Below are positions 1 to 12,885 of a stretch of DNA of 64,000 bases, piece after piece. The notes below the pieces were generated by a model that saw only the letters and a program-made list of their open reading frames with translations, was not told where the DNA came from and searched no databases. The stretch's first letter is position 1. Each line of letters starts with the position of its first letter. The stretch is taken from positions 1,622,673-1,686,672 of the forward strand of contig VXBM01000017.1 of the NCBI GenBank assembly GCA_013400155.1, given 5' to 3'. The translations under genes were made by a program, and so were the position numbers. The DNA is from Helopsaltes ochotensis. Lineage: Eukaryota > Chordata > Aves > Passeriformes > Locustellidae.

Positions 1-3000
1 GGCAGGAAAGAGAAGCAAAACAAGACTTGGTTGCTTACCTTTGTTCTTGTCAGCCATAGTACTTTGATCGCAACCCACACTGTCTTTACTTACAGTGTCA
101 AGATCACCCAGTTGTTGGTATTCCAACCTATTTCATTCAGCTCTTTTACAAATACAGGTGTTGCAGTACATGTTTATCATGCCTTAACCCTTAACTGCCA
201 TAATCCATGTGGTAAATCTGTCAAAACAGGATTGTGTACACCCCGGTATGGCAGCCTAGCATCAAACTTTGTCAGACGCAAGTCAAACAGCTTTGGGATA
301 CATCACAAAACTTTTGTCTCATCTGAATTTACAATTCACTCAAACACTATCATACACAACCAGCTTTGAGTAAAGACAGGACTTTTGCAAACTCTGAACA
401 GAAAAGTCAAGCCATGTTGAAAGGTTTTTAGAAAAATCCAAGTGAATAGGTTTACAAGTGGTCCCCAATCTCATCGTTCTCATTTAATACAACTGAAAAA
501 GCAAGTCTTAAGCTACAATTTGTTTTTAAAACAAACTTTTGTTTTTCCTTCAAAGGCTCTCAAACTTCTAACAAAGCAAATTTCCAATTTCTTCATCATT
601 TTAATCATCTTGCCTTGAACTATAAATAGGTTTGATATGTCACTTGCAATTACTGAGTTTAACCAATGGTTTAAGAAGCTTCAGCTTTTTCTACTTCTCC
701 ATAGGGGAATAGGCTAATGCAATTAGAGATGAAAAAATGTCCAAAGAAATGTGCAGCTAAATTCTCCTCCTGCTTTTAGTTTACACCAAACGAACAAGGC
801 ACACATCCCACCAGTGAAGCGGGCCCGGCGCTAAGGAGACTGCTGAATCAGAGCCTATCCACTTGTCCTTTCAGCCAGCACGGGAGCTGTGTCCTGACTG
901 CTGGCTGTCTCCTGATTGCCCTGGAGACTGCATTCCAGCCATAGCAGGGTACAATTCCAAAGTCATCTGGCAAGCAAATTAGAGCACACCAGCCATCTGG
1001 TCCCCAACAGCAGCAAACTGACCTGCCTGGCTGCATTGATGATTAAGAAAAATTTAACTGGCTCAAGGCTAAGGAAATCCTGCTGTCCACATAAAATACA
1101 GAACAATGAAAAAAGAACCTTATGGAAAATAAAAAGAAAGAAACATAATTTGGATACCAAAAGACTTCTTCATGCTGCTAGTACCTACTAACTCTGTTAC
1201 CAGTACAGAGCTGAGGCCCGGACAGTTTGGCTAATCACAGGACTAATTTAACCAAAGCTGAGTAAACACATACTGATTATGTGATATTTTTGACATAACT
1301 ACTATAATTTGGAAATTAGTTCTTTTATCAAAAGAAGAATGTCTTTTTCCAAACCAGTACTTGAAATTAAAATTACATTAGGATAACATAACTACTTCAG
1401 TCAAATAACATAATTCATGTAAGTCATCTCTGACCCTTGGGCATTTACAAAACTCACCAGGAAAAATAAGATGCAGCAACTGTATTCTACAAATGAGATT
1501 GACAGCTGCAAACAGCTACCTGTACAAGAAAATCTAAAGACACCACCACATACCAAACAGCATATAGACTCCAAAAGCTCTTCCAGTTCATTTCCATGTA
1601 CTCAGATCTGCAGTTAAGAGTTTCAGAGCATCTCTTAACATAAATCCTGCTGCAGGTGTACACACATATTAGTACTGTACTAAGAGATAACATGATTTTG
1701 GAGATAAGTTCTCATTATTCTTAAAACTTGTCTGAAAAACAAGAAACCAAACACCATGATTCTGCTGGTAGATTTACACCATCTTCGACAATATGCTAAT
1801 ATCTGCATGTTGCAGAGGACTTTGGTGGATTAGGATCTCTGTCCTGCCCCAGTAATTGAGATGTATCCTGTCCTCCCAGCATTTCAAGTGTTAAGTCAAG
1901 TAGAAGCATGCAGAAAGTTTACTAATCTTGAGGCTTTTTGGCCCTGCTGGCAAGAGAGTAATAGTTAGAAGTATCATCACAGGAAATGTACAGATGTTAT
2001 CAAATAGAAGGCAGATTTGGTTCCAGATACAGCAGGGCTCCCTACGAGAATCTGTGATCGTGATACAGATAAATATTGTACTGCAGCATCTCTAAACCAG
2101 TCCAAGTTATAACTACACATAGATAATAACTGAGTCTACCTAGTCTGTTTTTTCCTTCATCATTAGGATAAACTAACTTATTATTGCTACACAGATCAAA
2201 ACTTTAGTATTCCACTCATCCACATGTTGGCACAGATATTCAAGAAGTTGAAAAAAAGCAAAGACAAAATATGTCTATTACTTCTTGAGTAACTTTCAAA
2301 TGTAGAACAGTAGTGCAGTTTCTTTCTCTATTGTTGTGCATCTGAAATTTACTGATGTAGTAACTCACTATAACAGCTACCAGGCAGATGTCCAATCTAA
2401 GTGCCTTCATTTCCTTTTGCTATTTAGTTAAATGCAAAATCTGTTGTTACCTTTTATAACCCATTTTACTTTTTGGAAACACTGCTGATTTGACAGGTAT
2501 TGCTACCTAAATGAGATATTTTAATGTGCCACAACTGAAATGTAGGATGGCTAACAGGCCCTGAATTTTAGGATCTTCCAGTTGTTATATGTTTGTACTG
2601 ACTTCTGAATACCAGACTGCTCAATAATGATTTTCCCTCTTCCTCAGAAAAAGTGGCACCACTTCCCTTATCAGCTCCCTCCCAGAGCATCAGTGGTTCC
2701 AGAGAACAGATATTTTCTTTTTTCCTAAGTTCATGGGAGAAATAGTTTCCTACAGGAAAACAGAATATGTAAGCATGAGAAAGAAAAAAAAACCATCTAG
2801 AAATCCTTTATTGATGAAGTAGTATTTTTCACTATGTTTTTAACATATTGAAAATATTTTCACACACTCACTAACATATGACTGAAGCACCAGAAATTCA
2901 CAGCAATAAATCTTTTGGCATAATCTCTGCCACAGCAAATGTATCTTGACCAGCAAGATACATGCTACAGAGTGTTCTATAGAAATTATCTACCTTCTAT

Positions 3001-6000
3001 AGCACACTGGACATAAGTCTCACCTTACTTGACTAACAGCTAGTTCTAGTGTACACTAAGTTCATGGTGTACATCATTGCTCACATGTTAAATGTAATCT
3101 TTTAATTAGCTGCAACAGTATCTAGTTACCTTAAAGAGAATTTAGCTAGATATGGTAGGCTGTTTTCCAAGGGACAATACTCATTTACAGCACCATTGAA
3201 AACATGTGTCAGAAACTTGGTATCATGTGGTTATTTTTCAGCTTGATTTTGCTTTCAGTGCTCATGACCACTTACACCAGCTCTGCAAGGAATTCAGCAT
3301 ATAGAAGATGACCAGCTTATATGCTGAGTCACCACAAAAAATTTGCAATGTATTAAAAAGAAGCCACTCAGCAGAAAGAGTTAACAGATAATATTAAAAC
3401 CCAAATATGGTAGTGTCTGATGCAGCATTAATTCCAAATTAGATGGAAACTCATTGAGCTATTAAAATTAATTTTAAAATCTTAAGCTTACTATATGTTC
3501 ACATAACAAATGACTATGACAAAAAAAGCTTTAAAACCAACTACTTCCATAGCATTTGCTATTTCTTTATTGACTCATACTGAAAAACAATATACTTTGA
3601 AGAGACTAAGTGTCTGGAGTTTTAGTAATAAAAGTTTATAAATTATGGCATAGAGACAAACCTTACCAACCAGTCCAAGTCTTACTAAGGGATGACATAA
3701 CCAATAAGAGTAGTGTAACCCAATTCCTAGTTGTCACTAACTCTGAGAATTTTTATCTTTTAATTCATTCCACAGATCTAATTTCTCTCTCAGAACAATT
3801 ATTATTTTCTATGCATCTAGACTAAAATTTACTCTTAGCCACTTTTACAGTCTGCATTCAGCAGTTAAAAACCTATTTTAAACCCAAATCACTGCCGAAG
3901 TCACCCTACTTCTAAATCAGTGTTTTGGACTAACATCAATACATATTACACTCTACTTCTCTATGTTCACCATAATGTTCAAACATTACAAAAGCATTAC
4001 TCCTACCCTTGCAGTGCCTACTGGAAAGCCTAGCCCACATAATACTGAAATCTGTGGCAAGTCTTCAGACCAACGGGTTTGTTTAGTCCTGAGATTCTAG
4101 GCAGTGTTCTGCACATGCTTGACAGGATAGACAGACTTTATCAGTAGTAGCTTCACATTAGAGCAATACTCATTCTCTTGAAATCATGAGAGAAAATTAG
4201 GTAATATAAGCAAGCAACTTGAAGGTTACAGTCCAGTGCCACATAAACATGTAGGCTAAAACTGCTTCTTTAGTTAAATTCCCATGATTGGCAAAGCTGG
4301 TCAAAGCCTGCGTTCACCTCTTGCATGCAAAAGAAATAAACCTAGTCACTGTTAGTTCAGAAATTGTAGAGAAGCAAAACCTCTATAAACTGGTCTTAAA
4401 AACAAATATTAAATTTGACATTTAATCAGAGAGATAAGAAAGTTCAACTTCTTTAAAACAACAGCTTTTTTTTTATCCTTTTTCACTGCAATTTGCTAGC
4501 CTTTTAGAACTCCATCATGCCAGGCACTCCACAAACACACAATATCATCCATTTTACATACAACAGCAAACCATCACTGTATCACCTTACAAGGTTGACA
4601 AATCAACTCCACAATAGGAAAAATATATTAAAGGGCCATTCACTTCTAACTGTTAAAATCTCTTACAAGCTTCACAGACATTTCAAAGAAGTTAATGTAA
4701 ATCTTGGTGAAATAAATATATTAGAGATGAAGTTTCTCCACTAACTAAAATAATGTAGTTAGGGAAAGAAACATCAGTACTGCTGCAACTCCAACTAAAA
4801 GCAACTCCTGTAACAGGAAGCTACACTTGTGCCCAACATTTTGTCCTGTTTGAGGTAGGTGCTTGAAATTTAATAGCAACAGAACAGACGAGAACAACTT
4901 TTCTGAACAATCATTATGCTACATTAAACAGAAATACAAGGGTTTGGGCCATCCAGCAAGCGAACAGGAAAATCTCTCTGGAGAAAGGAATTGCATTGAG
5001 TTGTGAGAGCAAATTCTAGATCCATCTCACTTACAAATGCCTTCAGTTTATTACCTCCATTGCCATACAGTAACCAAGTCAGTTTTAAGTATCTTGGTGA
5101 TACTTCTAATTAAAGGCATATGAACAGAAGTTTGCATTTGCAACAAAAAAAGTGCAAGACAACTATGTAAAAATCTGCTGCAACATTGCTTTGTAGTATT
5201 AGTGACCACTTCAGGGTCACAAAGAATCTTTGGCATTTCACTCACTACTCTGAGTAACTGGAGAACAGGCCAGATTTTCCAACCATATCCCCCAGCCCCC
5301 TCCAAACTGCCAGAGCAAAGTTGCTATGCAAGAATTTTATTTGTGCTTGAAAGATAAAACACTTCCTATTCCATGGCTTTGAACTACAATCATCATGGAT
5401 GTCAAGCTGGGAAGAGAAGGAAAAAAAAAAAATCAGATCAACAAAAAGATACACTCCTGTCTTCCTGCTGCATGGGCAGAGGGCTGGGCTCAGCTGGTCT
5501 GACAGCTCAAGCACCAGTGGAATCTAGTCTGAGAGCTAAGGAATGCAGGTTTTGCCAGCATTAACTGAAGAGAAATTAAAGAAATGCCATGCTATTATGA
5601 TTTTTTTTACTCAAAGAAAAATTGAAGTATAAGTGAAACCTACCTAAAGTTTCCTGAGGTTCCCCCTCACCATGCTTTGATTTTTTTGAGAAAAAGGGAG
5701 CATTTTATAGGTGTGGCAAAGACTCAAAGAGCATTTCACTTGCTACAGTTAAGCCAGTGGTTTGGCAATTACTAGCCCTTCACAACCCATTTTTTTGTCA
5801 TTGTATCAGTGTAAGCTAAATAAAAAGTGACTTTTTTGCTACCACTCTGTAGTTCGAGAGAAACCCCATTTAGTCATCTCTGTTATTCAGCACAACTATT
5901 GTGCTGCAAAAGCTGCAAAGACAGCTAGGCTCATGAAAGTGATTTTCACTATAGTCAAAACACTAGTCAGTTTAATTTGTTAGCTCATCTAAAAACCTGT

Positions 6001-7609
6001 AAGGGTTATACAGTAATTCAAAAAAGCAGTAACAGAGCCCACTCAACACTTGGAAGAAAACTTCTTATCAAGTATAAAAACAGAAGCTTTTGAAGACTTA
6101 GCTGAAGGGCAAATAGACACCTGTATACACATTGAGAGGTTGAAATGTGAAGCACCTTTTGTGATTTATCTTCACCGATGTTAGAAAAACCCCTATGATT
6201 TTAACAGCAAACAGGCACACCAAAACAAGTTAAATTTCCAGTAACTCCCATCTGGGTGCTTGATCTTTTTCTATTGATAACTCTTTGAATAAATATTCAG
6301 TGCATCACACACTTAAAAAATCTTTCCCTAAGCAAGTACACAACGAATGTCTGTTAGCAAGGCTTCCAGAATTTAAATAGGAAGGTTGAACATGGCAGCT
6401 TGCCTACAATTAACACATTTTTTTTCATTCAGTTATATATTATTACATCCCATTTTGCATTGAAGAGCTTAAGCATTCACTGCTTATGAACAAACGTATC
6501 ATACTCATTTATAAGAAGTCTATTTGTTCTAACCATACATTTGTGGTCAAGAGGAACCAAATCCACCCAAAACTGCTCACAGCTTACAAAATATCTCTCA
6601 CATGTGAAGACTATCAGTCTAGAGGAAGTCAGTTTCGGCTCCTTCTGGCAAGTATTTGTGCAAGAGAACAAAACAAAACCTGCATAAGAGAAGAAAATTT
6701 CATTAATGCCTTCCTCATCTAAAACAGTTGCAACATGCAGCCTCTTACAAATTCAAAAAAGTTTGGGAGACAGGAGAAGAAGCAGCTCAGCTGAAATAAA
6801 TTCTAGATGACAGCTTTAACAGCTCCCCTGCTTGACAGGAAGAGTCAGACTTGAAAAACTGAAGAGCCGATACCCAGCAAACGGCTGAAAGATGACAGTG
6901 ACCAAGGAAGTTGATATGGACTTTCCTGGCTCAGCCTTTAACAAGCTTCCCATTTTGATGCACCCATTCAAAGGGAAAGGCTGAGAACATTCATTAGTTT
7001 GCCACCACACAATGACTTAACTAAGGTGACCAGAGTGCCCCTCATCGTTCAGGGGTGCAGAACTCACCACCATTTCTCATACTGCTACTATGGCACTTCT
7101 GTGACTATACTCATGTATGAAATGAATGACCACAGCTGTTTTCTTGCATGCTTTTCAGCATTTAAGGAAGGCCAGGCTTGTGTCTAGCTCATGCTAAGGT
7201 TCAGCTACTAAAATGAAGTTCAAATTGAACACCACTGCATTTTACTATTGCCACAAACAGAACTTAAACATTGAGCAATGACATCATAACAGCTGCAAAA
7301 TACCCAAACATTTTAAGCTGCATACACAAAGATATCTGAGCATAAAGCTTGTAAAGTTCACCAAAGCAGTACTTTCTCAGCTCTGTTCTTCGTCATTTTA
7401 TTTATGCACCATATGTACCTGAGGACAAAGATTAAGCATGATACTTGCTGAAATGAAATATTCTTAAGCCACCACAAAAAAATTAGTTTAACATGAAAAC
7501 TGCTTGCCTGTACTTTTCTTTTCACAGACTAAGTTCTAATTAGCTTTCATTGATAGATACAGACTGAGGAGCCAAAGACAGGAAGTGCTCTGCTGTCAGA
7601 AACAGGGAA

Positions 7610-8115
7610 GAATTGATCGGGAATGTCAATGACAGATGGAGTTACCATTTCATGGTAAGATTAAGAATCCTGAAAGGGAAAAAACTAGACAAATCAGAGC
7701 TTGAGCTTCAGAATCAACTTCAGCCTCTTCAGGGACCTAACTGGAGAAATCACACAGAATACAGTCCTAGAAAGAGAAATTCTGGAGAGCTGGCTGATTT
7801 TCAAAGATCACCTACTCCAAGCTGGTTCACCCTGACAAGCAGGAAGACAAGTCAAAGTGGCAGGAGGCCTGCCTGAATGACCAGTGCTCTGCTAGAGGAA
7901 CAGAGACATTAGCTGAGCATGCAGGGATGGGGTCCATCCCAAAGTGTACCTAGAGTTGAACCTAGTGAGGGGCATGAAAGACAACAAAAAATGCTTCTGT
8001 AAATACATCAGCAAAATAAAGACTAGGTAAAATGTGGGCCCACTGCAAAATAGGTGTGGGTGTCTGACCACAACACACAAAATGAGGTACTCAAAGACTT
8101 ACTGACCTCTGCGTT
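7610..8115 (+). mobile_element. CR1 LINE fragment (ORF2 interior, old and decayed)
   Basis: I recognise stretches of the avian CR1 ORF2 segment between endonuclease and reverse transcriptase. They are the CTTCAGCCTCTTCAGGGACC region near 7720, the 'gattttcaaagatcacct...ctccaagct' block near 7795-7825, 'aggaggcctgcctgaatga' near 7862-7880, the acaaaaaatgcttctgtaaa block near 7983-8002, the gactaggtaaaatgtgggcc block near 8021-8040, and 'gaggtactcaa' near 8084. The order matches the consensus on the plus strand, with many substitutions, in-frame stops and deletions between blocks. It lies antisense to vinculin transcription inside intron 1. Ends are uncertain by about 50 bp. CR1 moves by target-primed reverse transcription; this copy is dead. 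Confidence 0.72.
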
Positions 8116-11100
8116 CAGCAATCCCAGCTCCCCAAGATACCCTGAGAGCTTGGCAGGAGGAAAATTTGTACTTGCTGGAAGAAGCTCAAGTTATACTTGC
8201 TATTCTGTGGGTGTAACCATTGACTTAAAATGCAATGCAACATTATTACAATTGGTCTCTTCATAAGTATCCTAGGCCAACACCAACACAAACAGCTTGT
8301 TTCTTTTCTCCATTCTTTACTGGAGAAACCTAACATGAATCATCGGTTTCCTACCCTACCCATGAAGTCAGAATACTGGGAAATTCTTCCAACACATGTT
8401 TTCTCAGTGAGAGAAAGGGCTAGATATCATCAACTAAGAGTCAAAGAGCTGACAGTTTCAGAAACTCTGGAAAAGCTTGGATAATGAAGAGGTTTTCAGG
8501 TTTTTTGCTTTTGTCCCCCTTCATTAGCTGCTAATCAACTTCTGAATAAGAGATATGTTACAAAGTGAGTTGTTCAATATATTTTGACACAAATCTTTGG
8601 TTCTAGTCTCAGGATATGGGCAAGTACAAGTCATACCTCAGTACACTTTAATTATTAGGCAAAGTAAGCAAAGGAAAGCTCTGACCCCTTTATTGATTCT
8701 CTAGTCACTCTTTCATATCCTCACACATGCACTAGGGCCTGATTTACTCCAGGGACAAACTAGACCTACTTCCAAGTGTGATGCATGCAGGATCATACTC
8801 CCACTCCCTGTTCAATTTTGAGCTGCTAGGATGCTAGTCTTGTGTTTGGAAGAGAAACTTATTGGTGAAATATCTGTAACTGAAAACAAGATGCAACCTT
8901 CAAATTTGATCATTTCATCTCCCCATGCAGAAGTCATCTTGCATCCACAAAGTATCTTCTGAAATGAAGGTAGCTGCAATATTCATTCATCTGATATATT
9001 TCCATGGCTCAACACAAGTTGCTACTCTAAACTCCAATTACAGGACAATATTTGGAGTTAATTCTCCCTTACCTCTTGTCATAAAAATTAAGGAAGAAAT
9101 TATACAACATTACAATTAATGTAATGGGTACACTTTTAACGTACAATTACAAAAACCCGACACTTCACTTTTCAAATTCAGTAACAACAATATTCCTATG
9201 GCTGTGTTTAAAGATCAATGTCAGAAAGGCTATCAATTTGCAGAAATTAAGAACTAAGGCTGCAGAGAAGTTGTATATCAAGAACTGCTTCTCAGCATTT
9301 CACTGAGCAAGTGATAGAATATAATTTGTGGCACTAAAGAAAAAATATTACATTGCGATGCTTCTTAAGGTGGTCTAGTTTGCCAGTCTGACTTGCTTTT
9401 CAGTGTGAGTAGTATCGAGCCAGTAAGACTTAGTAAGACAATGCAGTCAGAAACAGGAGCTTAGGAGAAAAACGTACTCAACAGAGAAGCAGGGATAAAA
9501 AGCTAGTCTTCACTGTATGCAAAGCCACTATCAAAATTAAGCGGTACTCAAGGTAAGAACTGACTAGGATTGGCCTACTCTCTCCCTTGAAAAATCAATT
9601 AGCACCATTTCCAGTAACTAGCATTAAGACCACATTTGCTAGCACATTTTTAAAACCACTGTTTGGATCCACCCCCCCACCCAGTCCTCTCAAAGATTTG
9701 TTTCATCCACATGTCAACTATAATGGGAAGGGGAAAACACTTGCAAATTACTCTGTGCTCTGAAGGTACACGTTTCTGTACCTTTCATGTTTCATTTGGT
9801 TAATTTTCTATTAACCTCTAAAAGGAATTCCACATCTACAGTCCAATGTCACTATATGGAGAAAAACATCTTGTTTCAAAGTACAAAGCAAAACTACATC
9901 ACTTTACGGTTACAAGACATCAGGAAGAATAAATTACTAAAAACACTGGTCCTTAACAGGGGTTTAACTCCTCCCACACTGGTGTAATTGACTTATGCAG
10001 AAACAAGCATTTACTAAGTTTCCCAAAGCAGGAGTGGTATTTACCAGATTCTTGGCATAAGGAACTTTTTGGTCCAACTGCCACTTAAGGACTAACCATT
10101 CCACAATAATAGTCTCAGTTTTTATGTCCAAAAAAGCAAGCTCCATACGAGGAGACATTCACCATCCCTATGTATATTTAAAGGAAGGGAGAACAAAAGA
10201 TTCCTTTGAAAGCTGATGGAGGAGACTGGAATAAATTAAGTATCCAAACAATAACAGAACAAAGGGATTATTCCATTCAAATCAGTAACTAATTAATCAC
10301 TTATGTAAAGATGACTCCTAACAGATAAAAGCAAGAAAGAGGTTTATGATGTGCTTTTGTTATTACGAAGTTGTTTTCTGTCTGATTAATCACTCTTCTC
10401 CCAGTCCCTCCCATACACACACCCCCTAATGGGGTTTATCCTTTTCCTCAGAGCATATGGCCACAGTTCCCACAATATGGCAAATAATCCCTGAAGAAAT
10501 TGCTATCCACTAAAGAAAGATCATCTCATTAAAAACAAAAAGAAGAAAATTTTTATTATTTGTAAGACACTAATCACAGTTTTCTACTCATAGATAAGGC
10601 CTAGAAAGCTGTAGTGAAAAGATATTCTTACGAGATCTTCAAGCCTATTCCAGTGCCCATTCACTTGTTACTAAGTTTGAGTTCTGTAGAGTTCAAAGGA
10701 TCTGTTCCTTTGACCATTTCTTTCAGCTTCAAAATGTAACAATACAGTAAACTGGAAATGGGGAGGCACAGTTCTACACGTATCTCATGACAAGTTACAA
10801 ACATCAAGAAAAAACGCGAAAACCACAACCCCCATGAGAGTCATCTTTTGTGCTGTGCAGAAAATTCTGCAAGGAAAAAAAAGCTTTTTTCCTTTTTTTC
10901 CTCCATCTTTTTCCAAGATACATAAACATATTGCAGTTAATTTTCCCCTCAAAAGAGAGATACACTGAGCTGCTCACAACAGCTCACTCCTCTCTTTGTA
11001 ACCCGAGTTACAGGCAAGTCAGCTATGCCATAAGAAAATTCAGGATGATAAACCTCTTTTACCATCCACTCTCCTCAGCAGTCAGACCATTTCTCCTTAT

Positions 11101-12812
11101 TCCAAGTATTTATCTGTGTATTTGACTTTTGCTGCTGGAATCATGACAATGATTTCAAGGCAGGCTGCACTAATTGATTTAAACAGGTGATTTCCAAGCT
11201 GGTGTTTGCAGGTATCAGTAGGCAATTTGCAGCCTGTCCAGGGAAAGGGACAGCCCTTTCCAAATGGCCGTGCAACCCCAGGCAACTTCTCACCTCTCAG
11301 AGGCCCGTGGATATGCAGCCAGAACATGCCAGTGGCTTCAGGTAATTATTGCTTCTTCCTCTGCTAAGACGAGATAGGACACCTGCTGTAGCTACACTAA
11401 GTGCAACACTCTCACAGTTGATTTTTTTGATTTAAACTTGATGTCTCTGCCAAAGTACCAATATCAAATTCCATCTGTTTTAGGAGCTATCTGGGTGGTT
11501 TTAGTTGTGCCTAGATGGGGTGGGCTTCAGCTGGTGGTAGTTTAAAGAGACTGACCTCACAATTTCAGGAAGCCACAAAAACCTTTGACACAGTACTACA
11601 GGGTCTTGTTCCCATCAAGTACAATTTCCAGTCAAGCTTAATCTTACTCTAGAGTGCATGTATTTACATTTTAAAATAGTACTTGGCCCAGACCTACTTA
11701 AAAGAGACATCTGATAAACTCTGACTATAAGACAGGAGATTTATAATCTAAGAGACCCTTCGTGATGATTAGTCTGACCTAGTCAGGCCTGACCTAGCTA
11801 GTTACAGTAAGTAACTGAGATACAGAAAGGTGTCAGTAGTGCTTCGTAAGCCTCCAAACCTCAGCAGGTAAATAAAGCCGTATGACACCAACAACAAAGC
11901 CAACCATCCAACAATAACACTGTCTTGGGAAATGTGGTTATCAGCAATTTAATAGAGTAAAGCATATTTTTTCCCATTAAAAAATAACATAATAGGAACT
12001 GGATGCATATACACACTTGTGAAACAGACTCACAAAAGGACAGCACAGAGCATGGAATGGCAGAAGTTTCATCATCAAATAGACAAGCATTGTTTTTTCA
12101 GAGCAGATCTGTTCTGAAACATCTCAATCAATTAATTTTTTACCATTAATGTCTTAAAACTCCCATTATGAGCATTTCATAGGCATATCACTTGGCTCAG
12201 ATGCCCAAAGCTCTATGAAAATGAGAAACATGAAAACAGGATAAGCAATTGGTCTCAGGGTAAAGCAGGTCAGATCTTTCAGACCAATGACCTGGTTCAA
12301 CAGCCCAGACTTCGAAAAACCAACACCTCCTTGCGCTGCTGAGCCTGCTCCAATATTCTAAACTGTGTCCTTCTCAAGTCCCTGCTACTACCTTAATTTT
12401 CATGCAGAGAATTACAACCGAATCTGTCAAACTCAGCAGCTTCACCCATGGTATTGTTGGCATTTGGCAGAGAAACAGCAACACTGCTCTGAGGCAGCTC
12501 TGTATGAAACAGCAGAGAGAAGTGACCAGAGTGGGCTATGCCTGTACTGACAGAATACCAGAATCCATACAAGGCAGCATGGAGCTTACAGCACCAGAGT
12601 AGAATTTGCTCTCTCTGTCTGGCAATAATATAACATTAGTCTGAACATAAATGCTCGTAAACTCACTACTGCAAAGCAGCAGGTTTTTTTCTCCTCCATG
12701 AAATAAAAGCATATATATAATGTGTGTGATTGATTTACCATTTCTGCATCAACAGCAGCCATGCTTGATAAAAATCTCTGGTTTTAAAATAGGCTAAAAG
12801 TCTGATGAGTTA

Positions 12813-12885
12813 AAAAAAAAAACCACAACCAAATCAAAACCAAGAAAACCAAACAATTAGGAGAAAAAAAACCCCTGAAACAACT
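12813..12885. repeat. A/C-rich low-complexity tract
   Basis: Runs of A with interspersed CC/ACC (an A11 run near 12813, then accaca/aaccaa-type sequence) inside VCL intron 1. On the transcribed strand this is a T/G-rich tract. Similar tracts occur at 25709-25760 and, in the opposite sense (T/G), at 57205-57260. Confidence 0.7.

Noticed and set aside
39..79. Exon-like 41-nt minus-strand segment ending in GTAAGC, containing ATGGCTGACAAGAACAAAG
   Set aside because: The donor is good, but there is no pyrimidine tract before the AG, the length is not a multiple of three, and the product does not match vinculin residues after Arg56.
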